A stretch of 64,000 nt of DNA from Parietichytrium sp. I65-24A (GCA_012862575.1 BLSF01000015.1:371545-435544), one strand, 5' to 3'. Counted from the first letter of the stretch, positions 33,205 through 43,812 are shown. Translations and numbers: made by a program. Notes: a model not told the origin generated them from the letters alone.

Positions 33205-33292
33205 GAGAGAGAGAGAGACCACGACATTACGAGACTAGGAGACGCGCGGAGGACCGCAGGAGAGAGCGAAAGCGAAAGCGAAAGCGAGAGAG
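33205..33292. repeat. GA and GCGAAA repeats in AP2 leader
   Basis: A GA run (33205-33218) and GCGAAA units (about 33,267-33,291), 55-140 bases before the AP2 start codon and purine-rich on the sense strand. Confidence 0.85.
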
Positions 33293-33346
33293 GTCGGGAG
33301 AGGTCGGGAGAAAGGGAGAAGAGAGGAGCGGAGCGCAAAGTGTAGT

Positions 33347-34648
33347 ATGAACCCTGGGAGCTCCGGGCTGAGCTTCGCACAACAGGAGGCGCTTAAGGGA
33401 TCGCAAATGTTGGCGCTACAACAGCAGCAGCAGCAGCAGGAGCACATGAACGCACTGGCGAAGCAGCATTTCGCGCTGCAGCAGCAGCAGCAGCAACTGT
33501 CGTCGCAGAGCGGGCTCATGCAGTTGCAGCACTTCATGATGCCAGGGGCGTCCGGGGCGCTGGGCATGTTTGATGCCTCCTCGAACCCTGCACTCATGTC
33601 GATGGATGCCACCCAGAGTGCTCTCGCCGGGCAGTACCCAAACATGCACCAGCTGTACAAAGAGGCGAGCAAGAAGCAGCAGGATCTGGAGGAGCTCCAG
33701 TCACAACAGGCCCGGATGAGCCCCTATGCGTCCATGATGCTTCAAAACTTGCCGTTCCCATACCAGCACGGGATGGGGGCAGGGGCCCCCTCTTTTCTCG
33801 GTCAGACTGTCAATGTGGGCGTGAATCACCACCTGAGCTCTGGCCTTGCTGGGTCAAATCAAGTCCAAAAGATCCCTTCTTCCGCCACAAACGCGTTCAA
33901 ACTAAACAGCCAGAACCGCTCCGCCTCTAGTGGAAGTGTCCCAAACTCTCTTTTGATGGGAAAGGCGGGCGAGAATGCCGTGGCACTCAAGCTTCAACAG
34001 CAACAGAGAGGCGAACTTCAGGCACAGTCTTCCAAAGAGGACCCGAAACCAGTCAAGTCCAAGTATCGCGGAGTCTCCTGGCACAGGAGAGACAAGTCTT
34101 GGACCGCCAGGATCTGGAAAGATGGTCGCAGTGAGCATCTGGGCACTTTCCCAACCGAGCTCCGAGCTGCCATCGCAGTAGATATTAAGGCAATCGAATA
34201 CTTTGGGGAAAGCTGCACCGAGCTAAACTTTCCGGATCACAAAGAGCGCAAACGCATCATTTGGGCTCTCATCGAGGAGCCTGGTGATACCGAGCACTAC
34301 GAGTCCAAAAAGAGGAGGCGCCAAGTGAAGAAGCACAAGGCTCTGCCGGTGACTGCGGCAACCGCCGCTGTGTTGGCAGCGCAAGGGAAGGGCCCACCAC
34401 CTGGACGCCCGTCCTCTCCTGGACACAGCGGGGACGAAGACTCTGACGCCTCTTCCGCCTGCTCTCGAAAAAGAAATCTCGTTGAGGAGGTTGTGGAAGT
34501 GTCTACACAAACCGCAGACTTTCCGAGTCCAAGCGACAAGGTCCTTTACGCGAAAAAACGAAAACTGAGCGACGAACTTCCTGCAAGTCCGAAGATTAAG
34601 GAGGAAAACTTCATCAACTCGACAACAGCCACGCCAAGCCAGAACTAG
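33347..34648 (+). CDS. Single AP2-domain transcription factor
   Basis: A 433-residue protein with one AP2 DNA-binding domain at about residues 238-298. The domain begins SKYRGVSWHRRDKSWTARIW and runs through HLGTFPTELRAAIAVDIKAIEYFG to CTELNFP. The YRGV start, the W-x-A-R-I strand, the LGTF turn and the A-x-A-x-D helix are all present. Flanking regions are low complexity: glutamine runs near residues 25-50 from CAG repeats, a Met/Gln/Ser-rich N-terminus, and a basic segment after the domain (KKRRRQVKKHK, about 323-333) that could be a nuclear localisation signal. It probably binds GC-rich DNA and controls transcription; targets are unknown. Single-AP2 proteins are typical of plants, algae and alveolates. 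The ATG at 33347 opens MNPGSSGLSF. Confidence 0.9.
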   Translation: MNPGSSGLSFAQQEALKGSQMLALQQQQQQQEHMNALAKQHFALQQQQQQLSSQSGLMQLQHFMMPGASGALGMFDASSNPALMSMDATQSALAGQYPNMHQLYKEASKKQQDLEELQSQQARMSPYASMMLQNLPFPYQHGMGAGAPSFLGQTVNVGVNHHLSSGLAGSNQVQKIPSSATNAFKLNSQNRSASSGSVPNSLLMGKAGENAVALKLQQQQRGELQAQSSKEDPKPVKSKYRGVSWHRRDKSWTARIWKDGRSEHLGTFPTELRAAIAVDIKAIEYFGESCTELNFPDHKERKRIIWALIEEPGDTEHYESKKRRRQVKKHKALPVTAATAAVLAAQGKGPPPGRPSSPGHSGDEDSDASSACSRKRNLVEEVVEVSTQTADFPSPSDKVLYAKKRKLSDELPASPKIKEENFINSTTATPSQN

Positions 34649-34927
34649 ACATGAGCCTTTCTAGTTTCCTATTATGCACAGCCCAAGGGAACCACTTTCC
34701 GAAGGCTGGGTTAGTATGTATGTATGGAGAATGAGACTATTGCTGCACCTTGGAGAAAGGACAGGACCTGCCAATCTGGATTGACCACGACTCGACCCTC
34801 CACCTCCTTCTTTTTTGTGGAGAGGCATTTGACCTGAAAATTTGTGATGTACTGACCATGAGTACCCCTCTATCCTTTTATTAATTCTAATAATAATAAT
34901 TTAGAAAAAAATGGACAACCGAGCTCT

Positions 34928-35830
34928 TTAACGTCTGTGTGACAATGCTGCAGTAATGCGATCAATGCCGTGTTCGAACAAATCATTGTGGTCTGCTCCG
35001 TGGATCACTTCAAGAATGGGCTTGGAGCTTCCACGCCACTTGGATGCTAAATCAGCACTCATATGAGGTGGGCAAATGGAGTCTGCAGAACCATGGATCA
35101 ACGTTATTTCTGTGCATGGACGCAAATCCCCTAGCGTCTTCAAAACCTTCGTGTTGTCCCAAGCACACGCAGGATTCACAAGATATGTTGCGGAGAAATC
35201 CTGGTGTCTTGCCAGAGATGCGGGCAGGAATCCGTGATAGTGACCAATGTCCACCGTACTAGTGAATGGGGCAAGCAGCACGCATCTGTCCACGCGCGAC
35301 TCCGCCGCAGCCAGCTGCAAGCCAGCCGCACAGCCCAAGGAAAACCCTAAAACTCCGACATTGCGCACTGAAATCCTCCGGAACGTCTCTTGCACCGCAG
35401 CTTTCCCCGACTCGACAATCATTCCTGCGGTCGGCTCCCCTTCATTATCTCCGTAGCCGCAAAAGTCTACCAGCAAAAACGCCGCAGACCGCTGCTCGCG
35501 CATCGCCGCGTCAACTACTTGCGCCCAATCCAAAGCGACCATCCCGTTCCCGCCAAAGGTCGCCCATAACCGAACCTCGTCTTGGTCGCGATCAGGGACC
35601 GCAGTCTGAACAAGAAATGCACGTTGCCGAAGCATGCGACCTGAACGCTCCATGACAGAATAGTCGACCACATCCACCTTGGCGCCGCAATTCTCCATCT
35701 GCTGCGCCAAAACGCGCCTGGCGTCCAAGTCATATCGTCGAGGATAGTACATGAGTTTTGGCTGTATAGCGCGACCGAGACCTGCAGCCATACCGCAGCC
35801 GACAGCCGCGCAAGCCCACATGCGCAGCAT
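34928..35830 (-). CDS. Alpha/beta hydrolase, probably membrane-anchored
   Basis: A 300-residue serine hydrolase. The nucleophile elbow GFSLGC has Ser164, with Asp250 in IHGSADSICPP and His281 in IHGADHNDLF completing a triad in the usual order. The N-terminus (MLRMWACAAVGCGMAAGLG) is hydrophobic and may be a signal anchor. FGGNGMVALDWAQ probably holds the oxyanion glycine segment, and the FCGYGDNEG turn resembles the GYGxSxG loop of BEM46/ABHD13-like hydrolases. Substrate is unknown; lipid thioester or ester are family possibilities. It converges with the AP2 gene, leaving 279 bases. The start is ATG at 35830. Confidence 0.78.
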   Translation of the reverse strand: MLRMWACAAVGCGMAAGLGRAIQPKLMYYPRRYDLDARRVLAQQMENCGAKVDVVDYSVMERSGRMLRQRAFLVQTAVPDRDQDEVRLWATFGGNGMVALDWAQVVDAAMREQRSAAFLLVDFCGYGDNEGEPTAGMIVESGKAAVQETFRRISVRNVGVLGFSLGCAAGLQLAAAESRVDRCVLLAPFTSTVDIGHYHGFLPASLARHQDFSATYLVNPACAWDNTKVLKTLGDLRPCTEITLIHGSADSICPPHMSADLASKWRGSSKPILEVIHGADHNDLFEHGIDRITAALSHRR

Positions 35831-36784
35831 TTCTCTTCCTATTTGCCGTTCCCTTATGTCGTTCTGTCGTTCTGTCGTTCTATCGTTCTGTCTGTAGTCA
35901 ATTTAAGTAAAATCCGTCCATTTCATCTATCTTCTCCTCTTCTTCTCTTCTAAACTTCTCTTGCGCGAATGGATCCTACTTGTCTCTGTCTATTCACGGA
36001 AGAGTGAACAGAGATTAAAGTCTTTTCCGAGCGCATGGAGCGAGCGAGTCAGCTAACCGCACATTCGGTATTAATTCACTTATGCTTACTCTTATCGGTA
36101 CGCGCCGGGGACACTTTCGTCGTCTAGCTTTTCTTCTGATTGATCAAGACGCAGTCTTTGGTAAAAAAACATCTTGGTACAAATACCGCTGGCACAGCTT
36201 CCTCTGAATTCACGCGTAAATTTCTGCCACCTTTCTCTTCACCTTGGTTAGCTAGCTAGCCGAATCTATAGCTGTGCCCCTACTCACCGGATCTCTGCGG
36301 ATCGGTAGTCTTATATAAGCGGACGAATAAGACTAGAGACACATCCAAAATGCAAATTGCAAAATGCAAAATGTAAAATGCAAAATGAAAAATGTAAAAT
36401 GCAAAAATGAAAAGTGCACAAGTGCAAAAATGCAAAAATGTAGAAAAGTTGAATAAAAGAGTTTTGGGATATTTTGCAGCAACCGATTCTGGTCTGCAAA
36501 GTTAACTTAGTCTTCCAAAGCTTACAACAACGATCAACGAGAGCCTGCGAGCAGAAGATAGATAACATAACAAGGCGATAGCCAGCAAGCCGTCTTCGAA
36601 CAGTCGCCTCGCTGCGCAGCCTCGAACGAAGTTTCCTGCTGTGTTTGAGTGAAAGCCTTTTCTGTTCAACTGCTCAGCCCTTCCACGCCAGTCCAAGCTT
36701 GGTGGCGCTGAGCGGAGGAAGACAGACACGCCAATGAGATAGTTTTCGCGATCGAAGGACGAGGGACAAAGGGCAAGTGGCAAG
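35831..36784. other. Intergenic region between divergent genes
   Basis: 954 bases with both promoters. TCGTTCTG repeats lie just upstream of the hydrolase start (about 35,855-35,893). A degenerate CAAAATG repeat occupies 36350-36440, beginning with TGCAAATTGCAA. No gene is seen. Confidence 0.6.
36350..36440. repeat. Degenerate (CAAAATG)n repeat
   Basis: About twelve imperfect heptamer units (GCAAAAT/GTAAAAT/GAAAAAT) in tandem, A-rich on the plus strand. Confidence 0.8.
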
Positions 36785-39757
36785 ATGCTGCGACTGACAG
36801 ATGGCACTGAAGAGGAGAGGACGCGGGCGGTGGAGATGGAACGGACAGAGTCCACGCGCAAGTATCACCAGGCCCTGCAAAAGGGCCGCCATCCGCGTTC
36901 TTTCCCACATCGCAACGGCATATGGAACCTGGTGAAGAAGTCCACAGACAGGCTGGCCATGGTGCAGGCCGGCCGGCACCTCAATTCAGTTTTGGGAGTG
37001 GGTAGCGACGAGGCCGAGCTTTTGGCCCACGAGGCTGCTGAATGTTGCAAACGACAAAGAGCGCTGGAAGATAGCTCGGCGAGCGTCTCCGCCAGCACGG
37101 CACATGGGGCGCGGTTGGGAGATTTCAAGGGGAACAGCAGCACTTCAACATCGGACGATGAAAGATCATCCCTCATCGGGACCAGCAGCAGCAGCAACAA
37201 TCAAAGCATCAATAGGTCTGGCAAGCTAAAACCGATCAAAAGCCAGCTAGGAAACCCAATCAGCCTCGCCAAACATTACGTCGCCAATTATGAGAATGCA
37301 GCATCAAGAAAAGAGAAAATATCGCGGAGGATGTCAGAGTATCGCAATTATTCAGCTGCTGCCAGCAGAGACCCAAGCCAGCGCCAGCGCCAGACTCAGA
37401 GTAGGAACGGAGCAGCGCCAAACAGACTCAATCAGCATAATCATCATCATCATCATCACCACCAAAACCACCAAAACAAGTTCTCTCCGTGCAAAGAGAA
37501 AGGCCGCGAGGAACTTAACGCATTCATGAGCATGGCCCGTGAGCAAGGGCATCACCGGAAATATGGCTCAGTTGCAAGATATTTAGAACAAAAGCAAAAG
37601 CAGAATGTGGAGAATGAAGACGCCTTGCCTGGAAGCAAGAGGTCCCCCGAGTCGCCTACTCGTGCGAGCAAGACGCCCAAAGGCACCGCTAGCGGAAGCA
37701 AGCCCGAAGAAGAGCCTCAGCCAGGCGGACCGCCAACTCTGTCGTTCAGCGACCTGCATGACAAGAGCAAGTCTGGTCCAGACTGTGAAATCGTCGAGTT
37801 TGCGCCGTCAAATGCAAACACCCCACTATTTTATGGCTCCCAGATTGCGCTCGAATTCAATGAGGGATACTTTCTCACTGTGTCCGACCCTCGAGGAGAG
37901 GTGGCAATGCGAAAACATCAACGGCACGAGCAAGAAGGCAATACGGAAGAGGACCCCGAAGAGGACGACGAAGAGGGAGACCACGGCAATGAAGGTTCGA
38001 CGTGCTCCATCCAGGTCGAGAGTAAGCACACGATTCTGTTTACCCTGGTAAATCTCAACGATCCGGACTATGCTGGGCCAATTTGCTCTGGGGATATGGT
38101 GTGGCTCTGTATTCACCCTGGGCTCGGTCAATTTTCGTGGAAAGATGGCTCCGTATTAGGGTCCCGTGTCACTGGCGGCGCCAACATTGAGACAGTGCCG
38201 ATAGATAAAGCAGAAAGCTGTCCGTTGAGGTCTCCGATTGGGAGCCCCCAGCTGCGCACCGAATTTTCGGATATTCTGGGAAGCACCACAGAGCAGAGAT
38301 TAGTGGATAAGCAAGGGACGGGCGAGAGCGCTGGGCCCATTTCGCCATCTCAGAGCCCTCGACACCGGGTGGTTGCAAGCGAAAACAATACCGCAACCGT
38401 TTCGGATTCCATCGGAAGCGTATTGCCGATCTTGGCCTACATGCCTCAACTCCCCGGGCAAAGTATGCACACCGAGAAGAGCCTGGATGATTTGTATCGT
38501 GACGCAACCAATATTCAGCGTATCCAGAAGATAAACAAGACTGCCGCTCACCTGGGCCAGTGGAAAATCTATGCTGCATCCAACCAGGAGGTAAGGGAGT
38601 TCAAGGAACATCAGAAACAGCACAGCGCACTCGACGGCTCCTCCGCCGATGGGAGCAAAGTGACGCTGGGAATGCCCATCACCAATCAAATGGCCATCTA
38701 CCTGGAGCAAGATTGGGTTTATCTTGCCGCATCGGAAACAGAGAATGACGTGACGAGTAATGGTCTCAAGTCGAGCAACCTGGTCCACGACTCGCAGATG
38801 AGTACAGTTCTGAAGAAGCTGCCAAAGACAATGAACGACAATCGCGGACAATATTGCATCGATCGGCAAGGAGTTTTCCACGTTCGTCTAGTGCAGTCCA
38901 AGCTCGACGCAAGCAACACTGGGGCCTTCAAATCGGTGGAGCAGACTCTATTTCGTGCGAGAGTGCAGCTCAAGACTTCGGAGCTGGGCAGGAATGGTAA
39001 CAAAAAGTATCTTCCGGGATTGCACTCTGGGACAACTTTCGCCACGCAGATCCGCAAACTTCGCGAGCAGATGGAAAACATGGTGGACGAGCAGTATCTC
39101 AAGCCTGTGGAGCGATTAGAACCAATTGCTGGCAAATACTTTCTCCAACGCTATGTCCAGACTGTACCAACGTCGCCCTGCACAGAAACTGCATTAGTCT
39201 TGCATGATGAGCTCGCCCCGCTCCACCGAAGCAAGTCCACCCCATCTGTGGAGTCTGGCAGCACAACGCCGACAGGGAAACGGCAGCAGCAACAACAGCA
39301 GCAGCAAATTAAGAGAACCGCAAGCACCGCCACAGTAGGATTTGACAGCAAACACAAACACAATCAGTCGTTCCGAATTCATGCATCTGGAAAGAGGAAA
39401 GGCCACTGCGTGGACGAGCACAGCAAGCTTTGTCGCGAGATCGCGTGTCGGCAAACAGAGGCATTTCAAAAGCGCCTCGCCGAGGAGACCCTCACTCCGT
39501 GGTACGAGACAGTGTTCCGACTCAAGCTTCAGGATCAAAGGGTCCTTGACGAACTGCATACCCATTCAAAGCAAAAGTCGAGCGCCTTGCATTTACTCAG
39601 TGGCGCAGTCGATCTAGAGTCTGCCGAGGAGAAGAAGAAGCAAAAAGAACTCGAGGAGAGTATGGCAAGGCCAATCTATCTACGTCTTCTAGAGGAGGAC
39701 GCGCGGATCAAAACCTTTGTCGACCGCACCAAAAAAAAGAAGAACCCCAAAACTTAG
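36785..39757 (+). CDS. 990-residue protein of unknown function, possible beta-trefoil regions
   Basis: I do not recognise this protein. The N-terminal 330 residues are basic and Ser/Asn/His-rich, with a seven-His run (about residues 220-227). Residues about 345-465 (LFYGSQIALEFNEGYFLTVSD, then GDMVWLCIHPGLGQFSWKDG) and about 550-700 (LGQWKIYAAS, MAIYLEQDWVYLAASE) have the spacing of beta-trefoil/MIR-type strands, which bind sugars or other ligands; this is a weak guess. The first is interrupted by an acidic insertion (EEDPEEDDEEGD). The C-terminal third is helical and basic, with a glutamine run (about 840-846), an AFQKRLAEETLTPWYETVFRL segment and a Lys-rich end (TKKKKNPKT). No membrane segment is seen. 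The even triplet structure over 3 kb makes a real gene certain. Confidence 0.7.
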   Translation: MLRLTDGTEEERTRAVEMERTESTRKYHQALQKGRHPRSFPHRNGIWNLVKKSTDRLAMVQAGRHLNSVLGVGSDEAELLAHEAAECCKRQRALEDSSASVSASTAHGARLGDFKGNSSTSTSDDERSSLIGTSSSSNNQSINRSGKLKPIKSQLGNPISLAKHYVANYENAASRKEKISRRMSEYRNYSAAASRDPSQRQRQTQSRNGAAPNRLNQHNHHHHHHHQNHQNKFSPCKEKGREELNAFMSMAREQGHHRKYGSVARYLEQKQKQNVENEDALPGSKRSPESPTRASKTPKGTASGSKPEEEPQPGGPPTLSFSDLHDKSKSGPDCEIVEFAPSNANTPLFYGSQIALEFNEGYFLTVSDPRGEVAMRKHQRHEQEGNTEEDPEEDDEEGDHGNEGSTCSIQVESKHTILFTLVNLNDPDYAGPICSGDMVWLCIHPGLGQFSWKDGSVLGSRVTGGANIETVPIDKAESCPLRSPIGSPQLRTEFSDILGSTTEQRLVDKQGTGESAGPISPSQSPRHRVVASENNTATVSDSIGSVLPILAYMPQLPGQSMHTEKSLDDLYRDATNIQRIQKINKTAAHLGQWKIYAASNQEVREFKEHQKQHSALDGSSADGSKVTLGMPITNQMAIYLEQDWVYLAASETENDVTSNGLKSSNLVHDSQMSTVLKKLPKTMNDNRGQYCIDRQGVFHVRLVQSKLDASNTGAFKSVEQTLFRARVQLKTSELGRNGNKKYLPGLHSGTTFATQIRKLREQMENMVDEQYLKPVERLEPIAGKYFLQRYVQTVPTSPCTETALVLHDELAPLHRSKSTPSVESGSTTPTGKRQQQQQQQQIKRTASTATVGFDSKHKHNQSFRIHASGKRKGHCVDEHSKLCREIACRQTEAFQKRLAEETLTPWYETVFRLKLQDQRVLDELHTHSKQKSSALHLLSGAVDLESAEEKKKQKELEESMARPIYLRLLEEDARIKTFVDRTKKKKNPKT

Positions 39758-40096
39758 GCTGTGAACCAGGTAACAGACACCCCCTCCTGTCGAAGCGCAA
39801 CTTTCTCGCGAGTTGAAAATTTTACTGAACAATAATGACAATTTGGATCGTTTACAGTTAATTACTTTTCTTGGCCATTCATTCCTCCGCGCCAGGTGTA
39901 AAGGTCATACGACCGCTTCTTCATCAAGGTTGCTGAATATGTCTAATTTTGGTTTTAACTTGAAAAAGAAGATGCGGGAGAATCTTTTTTACAGAAAGTA
40001 CTACTACACTGAGCTTGCGGCTCGAATTCTTCCTTTTTCGGGGGGAGGGAAAATAAGCACCATTGTTTCGTTCGCCGTGTGTGGCTGCTTGCATTA
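39758..40096. other. Spacer between convergent genes
   Basis: 339 bases holding the 3' ends of both neighbours. A TTTACAGTTAATTA near 39,853 is loosely like the intergenic motif. Nothing else is seen. Confidence 0.55.
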
Positions 40097-40723
40097 TTAC
40101 AGGTTGGACAGGCTTGACTTGAAATCGGCATACGAAGACTCCAAGTCCATGATGATCTGGCGGAGTTGGTTATCGTCAAGCTCATCGGAAGCCCGCATGC
40201 CATTGAGCTGAATGAGCCAGTTCTGCAGCTTGGACTTGTCGAATCCCGGCGCAATGGTGTCGCACCTATTCAGCGTCTTCACTAGGTCGCTAATATTCGG
40301 CTGTACCTCATCGACCGCCCGCTGCTCCAGCTTGAGCACATCGATGGCCGTAATAAACATCTGCGTCGCCTCCGTGGCCAGCACCACGGACGTGTCCCCG
40401 CGCTTCTCCCCGTGCGAATAGATCACCGTTGCGGGCACGCCTGCCACCAGCAGCCTCTCTTGCGCCAGCGGGCAGTCCATTTTGAACTCCAAAATGAACC
40501 GCTCCGTCCCTGGGTACAGCGGATTCGACCGCAGCGCCGCTTCCGTGGTCTTGAACTGCGCAATCAAACGCGAGCAGGCGCCTGTGTACTCCTCCGAGGT
40601 CACCGCGTCGCGGATGTACGCCGTCTCCAAGTGCTGCACAGCCTTGATGATCGCGTACATCTCCGCCATATCCTCGTACTGCCGCCGCTCTTTCGCATCG
40701 TCCGCCAGCTTGATCTCCGCCAT
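40097..40723 (-). CDS. VPS28: VPS28, ESCRT-I subunit
   Basis: A 208-residue cytosolic protein matching VPS28, the ESCRT-I subunit that links the complex to ESCRT-II in sorting ubiquitinated cargo at endosomes. The N-terminal core reads YEDMAEMYAIIKAVQHLETAYI, then AVTSEEYTGACSRLIAQFK, as in VPS28 proteins ([34 protein letters not shown]-like). The C-terminal four-helix domain contains RAVDEVQPNISDLVKTLNR and LESSYADFKSSL, both close to the conserved VPS28 C-terminal blocks. Length fits the family (about 210-240). The ATG at 40723 is chosen because the next upstream frame runs through GTGAGT repeats that would translate to a Val-Ser run, almost certainly 5' leader. Confidence 0.93.
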   Translation of the reverse strand: MAEIKLADDAKERRQYEDMAEMYAIIKAVQHLETAYIRDAVTSEEYTGACSRLIAQFKTTEAALRSNPLYPGTERFILEFKMDCPLAQERLLVAGVPATVIYSHGEKRGDTSVVLATEATQMFITAIDVLKLEQRAVDEVQPNISDLVKTLNRCDTIAPGFDKSKLQNWLIQLNGMRASDELDDNQLRQIIMDLESSYADFKSSLSNL

Positions 40724-40738
40724 CTCACAACGCACAAT

Positions 40739-40806
40739 ACTCACACTCACACTCACACTCACACTCACACTCACACTCACACTCACACTCACACTCACAC
40801 TCACAC
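40739..40806. repeat. (ACTCAC)n hexamer repeat in the VPS28 leader
   Basis: About 11 units. On the VPS28 sense strand it reads (GTGAGT)n, each unit resembling a 5' splice donor, and ends 15 bases before the start codon. Confidence 0.95.
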
Positions 40807-42685
40807 ACCACCCAGAGCTACGACTCACTAACACGCGAGCGCGGACCTCACTATCCTCTCTGGCGTACGCCACTGGGAATTAACAGAGGGGACGTGAGGG
40901 AGTATTTTTTTTTTGGGCGTTTCCTCACATTCCTCGCAGCGGATTGCAATCTTATGCATTGTGGTAGATGGAGTCTAGACTGAACTTTCCATTGATCCTG
41001 AAACCCACTGCGAAAGAGCGCATAGGATATTCTTAAGGGGAAGCCTTATTATTATCAGTACTAAGGCTCTTATCTGCTAGGAGGAGTGGGTGTAAGAGGC
41101 TGGTTGTCGTAACGAGAAACCCGCTGTCACGTCATCTGGGCTCGAAAATTATCTTATTTTCATTTATTTTCGTATAAGAGTTGATTTGATGAGTGATGTT
41201 GAGTGCTCAGGACTCTCAGGACTCTCAGGATCTCTCAGGATCTCTCAGGACCCGAACCTGAAGCCAAGTGAAGCCACGAAGTGCAGCGTAAACAAACAAA
41301 CCCTATCGATTTGTTAATTTCGGTACGCTTTCTTTGCAAAAAGTAAGGTTGGGCCGCGGCCTCTCGCGGCCTCTCAAGACGGTTCCCGGAACCCAAACGT
41401 TTTGCATCATTGTCTTTGGACGCGCCTCGAGCGAAAAGAACGAGCCCGCACACAGTATAGAGAACCCGAGCAGGGAAGTTCACTAGCACCGTACCGAACT
41501 GGGGAGAAGAATGAGAAGAATCAAATCTCTCAAAATTCTCAAATTTGCCCCTCACATGTCTCACATGGGAGGATCCCCTCAACTTTCTATACGTCCGTCC
41601 GACACATAGACACCACTAGTAGCACATGATAGAAGTGAGTGGGTGCCACACTAGGTGTATAGGAGAAACTAACAAAAGGTAAGCCCTTGCTGTGAGGTAT
41701 TTTTTGACTCCCAAGTTTCCAACCTTCAGTGCTAGGCCCTCCAGTCACGACGGTCATGAGAGTACTAACCGTACATTCTCTCCTTCCTCATACACTCACA
41801 CAAGCTCACAGCTCCGACTTGAAGGTTACAAATTACAAAAGTCAAAGGTCAAAAGTCAAAAGTCAAACTCAGACTTCAGAATTCACAGACTTGTGGCGAA
41901 ACTCACGAGTCGTCTCACACCATCTTTCTCCTACTGACTCTCAACTCTAATTCTGAATTCTGAACTTACTCCGAATTCAGTTTTCGTTTCTTCGGTTCGT
42001 TCTCGAATGCCTTGGGCTCTAGGGCCTTCTTTTCGTGACAGCAGTTACTCGTGAAGAGGTGCGTAGGGTCTGGGAGTGAGCGATGATTCTGTGACACAAC
42101 TTTCCAGATCGTGATGCCGACTGACCTGACTGCCCTTCATTTAAAAAAAATGAACTTGAACTTGATGCTTATGTAAAGGTATGAGTAACTGTAAGGAACA
42201 AATTGTTTTCTTGCACTCGCGCTGTGTGCTCGCTATTTTCAAAACTCTGCCGTACAAATGTTCGTCTTCGAGGCGAGTGTGAGTCCGCCTTCAAAATTCA
42301 AAATTCACTGTCAATTCAAACTAAAAGTCAGTCAATTGTTTTTCACAGTTAACTTTTTCTTTCCTTTTAGGATTTGTCCAGATATAATTGAAATAAAAAG
42401 ACAGGGAAGCTGCTACTTTAAAATGGTTGTCGGTTTCCTGTGAGCTGTGAGTACGTTTTTCCACGCGCCAGCTCTCACAAGATGCTGCCGTCCACCCAGC
42501 CCCAAGCGCCTTCACAAATCACTCAGAGAGAGTTTCGAACAAAGGACGTGTCGCTACTCCCTTGCTTAATACACGCCGCTAATAGCCCAATTTTTCGGAA
42601 AGAAGGAAGGAGGAGGGAAGCAGATCAAGGAAGGGAGGACAGGAGAATGGGAAGAAAATAGGAGGAAGGAAAGAAAAGGAAAGGA

Positions 42686-42714
42686 CGAAAGAAAGAAAGA
42701 AAGAAAGAAAGAAA
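42686..42714. repeat. (GAAA)n microsatellite
   Basis: About seven GAAA units. Confidence 0.95.
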
Positions 42715-42949
42715 GGTTGTCGGTCAGAACGAATGTGGAAGATCCCCACTAACGGCAAGCTATACATATCTTGCTCTCTTTCTTGTCATCCATCCTCTTT
42801 TCATCTTTCCATCTTTCCATCTTATCTTCTTTCCTTCTTCACGAAGAGCCTCGCTGTGAACGCATAAACCAGCCAAAGGGAGTGTTGAAGTTATTGATTG
42901 GGAATGAGGAGACATTCTGCCAAGTTCTAACTAGACTCCTGGCTCGCAA

Positions 42950-42961
42950 TTCACAGTCAAT
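42950..42961 (-). promoter_or_regulatory. ATTGACTGTGAA motif, copy 5
   Basis: Exact motif with following T, minus strand. No called gene begins within 2 kb downstream in its orientation. Confidence 0.45.
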
Positions 42962-43754
42962 GGGATCAATGTGAGACAAGCTCCCTCTCACACCGAGTCG
43001 CTCAGTCGCTCCCTCACTCGCTGTCTGGCCACACCGGAAAGCTTTTCGAAATTGCCTTTTCCTTCCTTTTTCCTTCTCCTCCTGTAAGCTGGCGTAAGCG
43101 GTTCTTTTCTTCTCCTCAATCAATCAATTAACACTCTAGTGGCAGCAGTAGTACTACTGTGCATTCAGTGAGAACGCAATTCAGGACTGACTATTGATTG
43201 TATTGATTGGGAGGAATTGCGGAATTTACAAGAATCAGATTCTACGATCGCAATAGTGAACGCCTTTCCCCGAGTCCTGTGTTTTCCCCTCCAGCTGCGC
43301 CAATCTATGCACTCTATGCATTTTGCCAAACTTTACAATCTCAGACACTCTCATACACTCTTCTCCTTCGTTCCTTCCCATCTTTTCCCTCCTTGCCTCC
43401 TTTACCGGTCTCCTATCACCTTCTATAACAGCTCTCTGGCGCCCTCTTCCCAATGGTCCCCACGTCCTCCTTCCTTCTTTCCGCCCAGTCGCGATTCGCT
43501 CTCACAAGAGAGGGCAATTTTTGGAATAATTGACATGTGAGTGGGAAGTCACTGGTCCTGGTCCTCGTTTCGTTGAGAGAGGAAAGAGACGACAAAGAGG
43601 AAAAAAGAAACCGATTGGATGTGACTGACTGCCGACTGCACTCCCTCTGCGGGTCAACAGCAACAACAACAACAACAACAACTCTGAAAACTCTGACATT
43701 TTGGTGTTCTGTTCTCTCCTTGGAGAATGTGGAGAAGAAGAGTTTTTCTGAGTG

Positions 43755-43812
43755 AAAACAAAGGAAAAGAGGGCAGAAAGGAGGGAAAGAGAGAAAGAAG
43801 GAAAGAGAGAAG

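Larger units (their letters stand above)
24815..33346. other. 8.5 kb gene desert
   Basis: I find no convincing gene, RNA or mobile element in this stretch, by far the longest bounded gap. All open frames are short, lack family motifs and often overlap repeats. Contents: TATA/GTAT repeats (about 24,905-24,940), an exact ATTGACTGTGAAT motif (26976-26987), a CT run (28384-28406), GTT/GGT repeats (30481-30530), a GA run (31115-31136), TTGCAAATTGCAA (31330-31342), a C/T-rich tract (about 32,580-32,790) and GA/GCGAAA repeats in the last 150 bases leading to the AP2 gene. Confidence 0.5.

Noticed and set aside
40739-40806. ACTCAC array as a possible telomeric or CRISPR-like array
   Set aside because: It is a simple hexamer microsatellite in a 5' leader without spacers.
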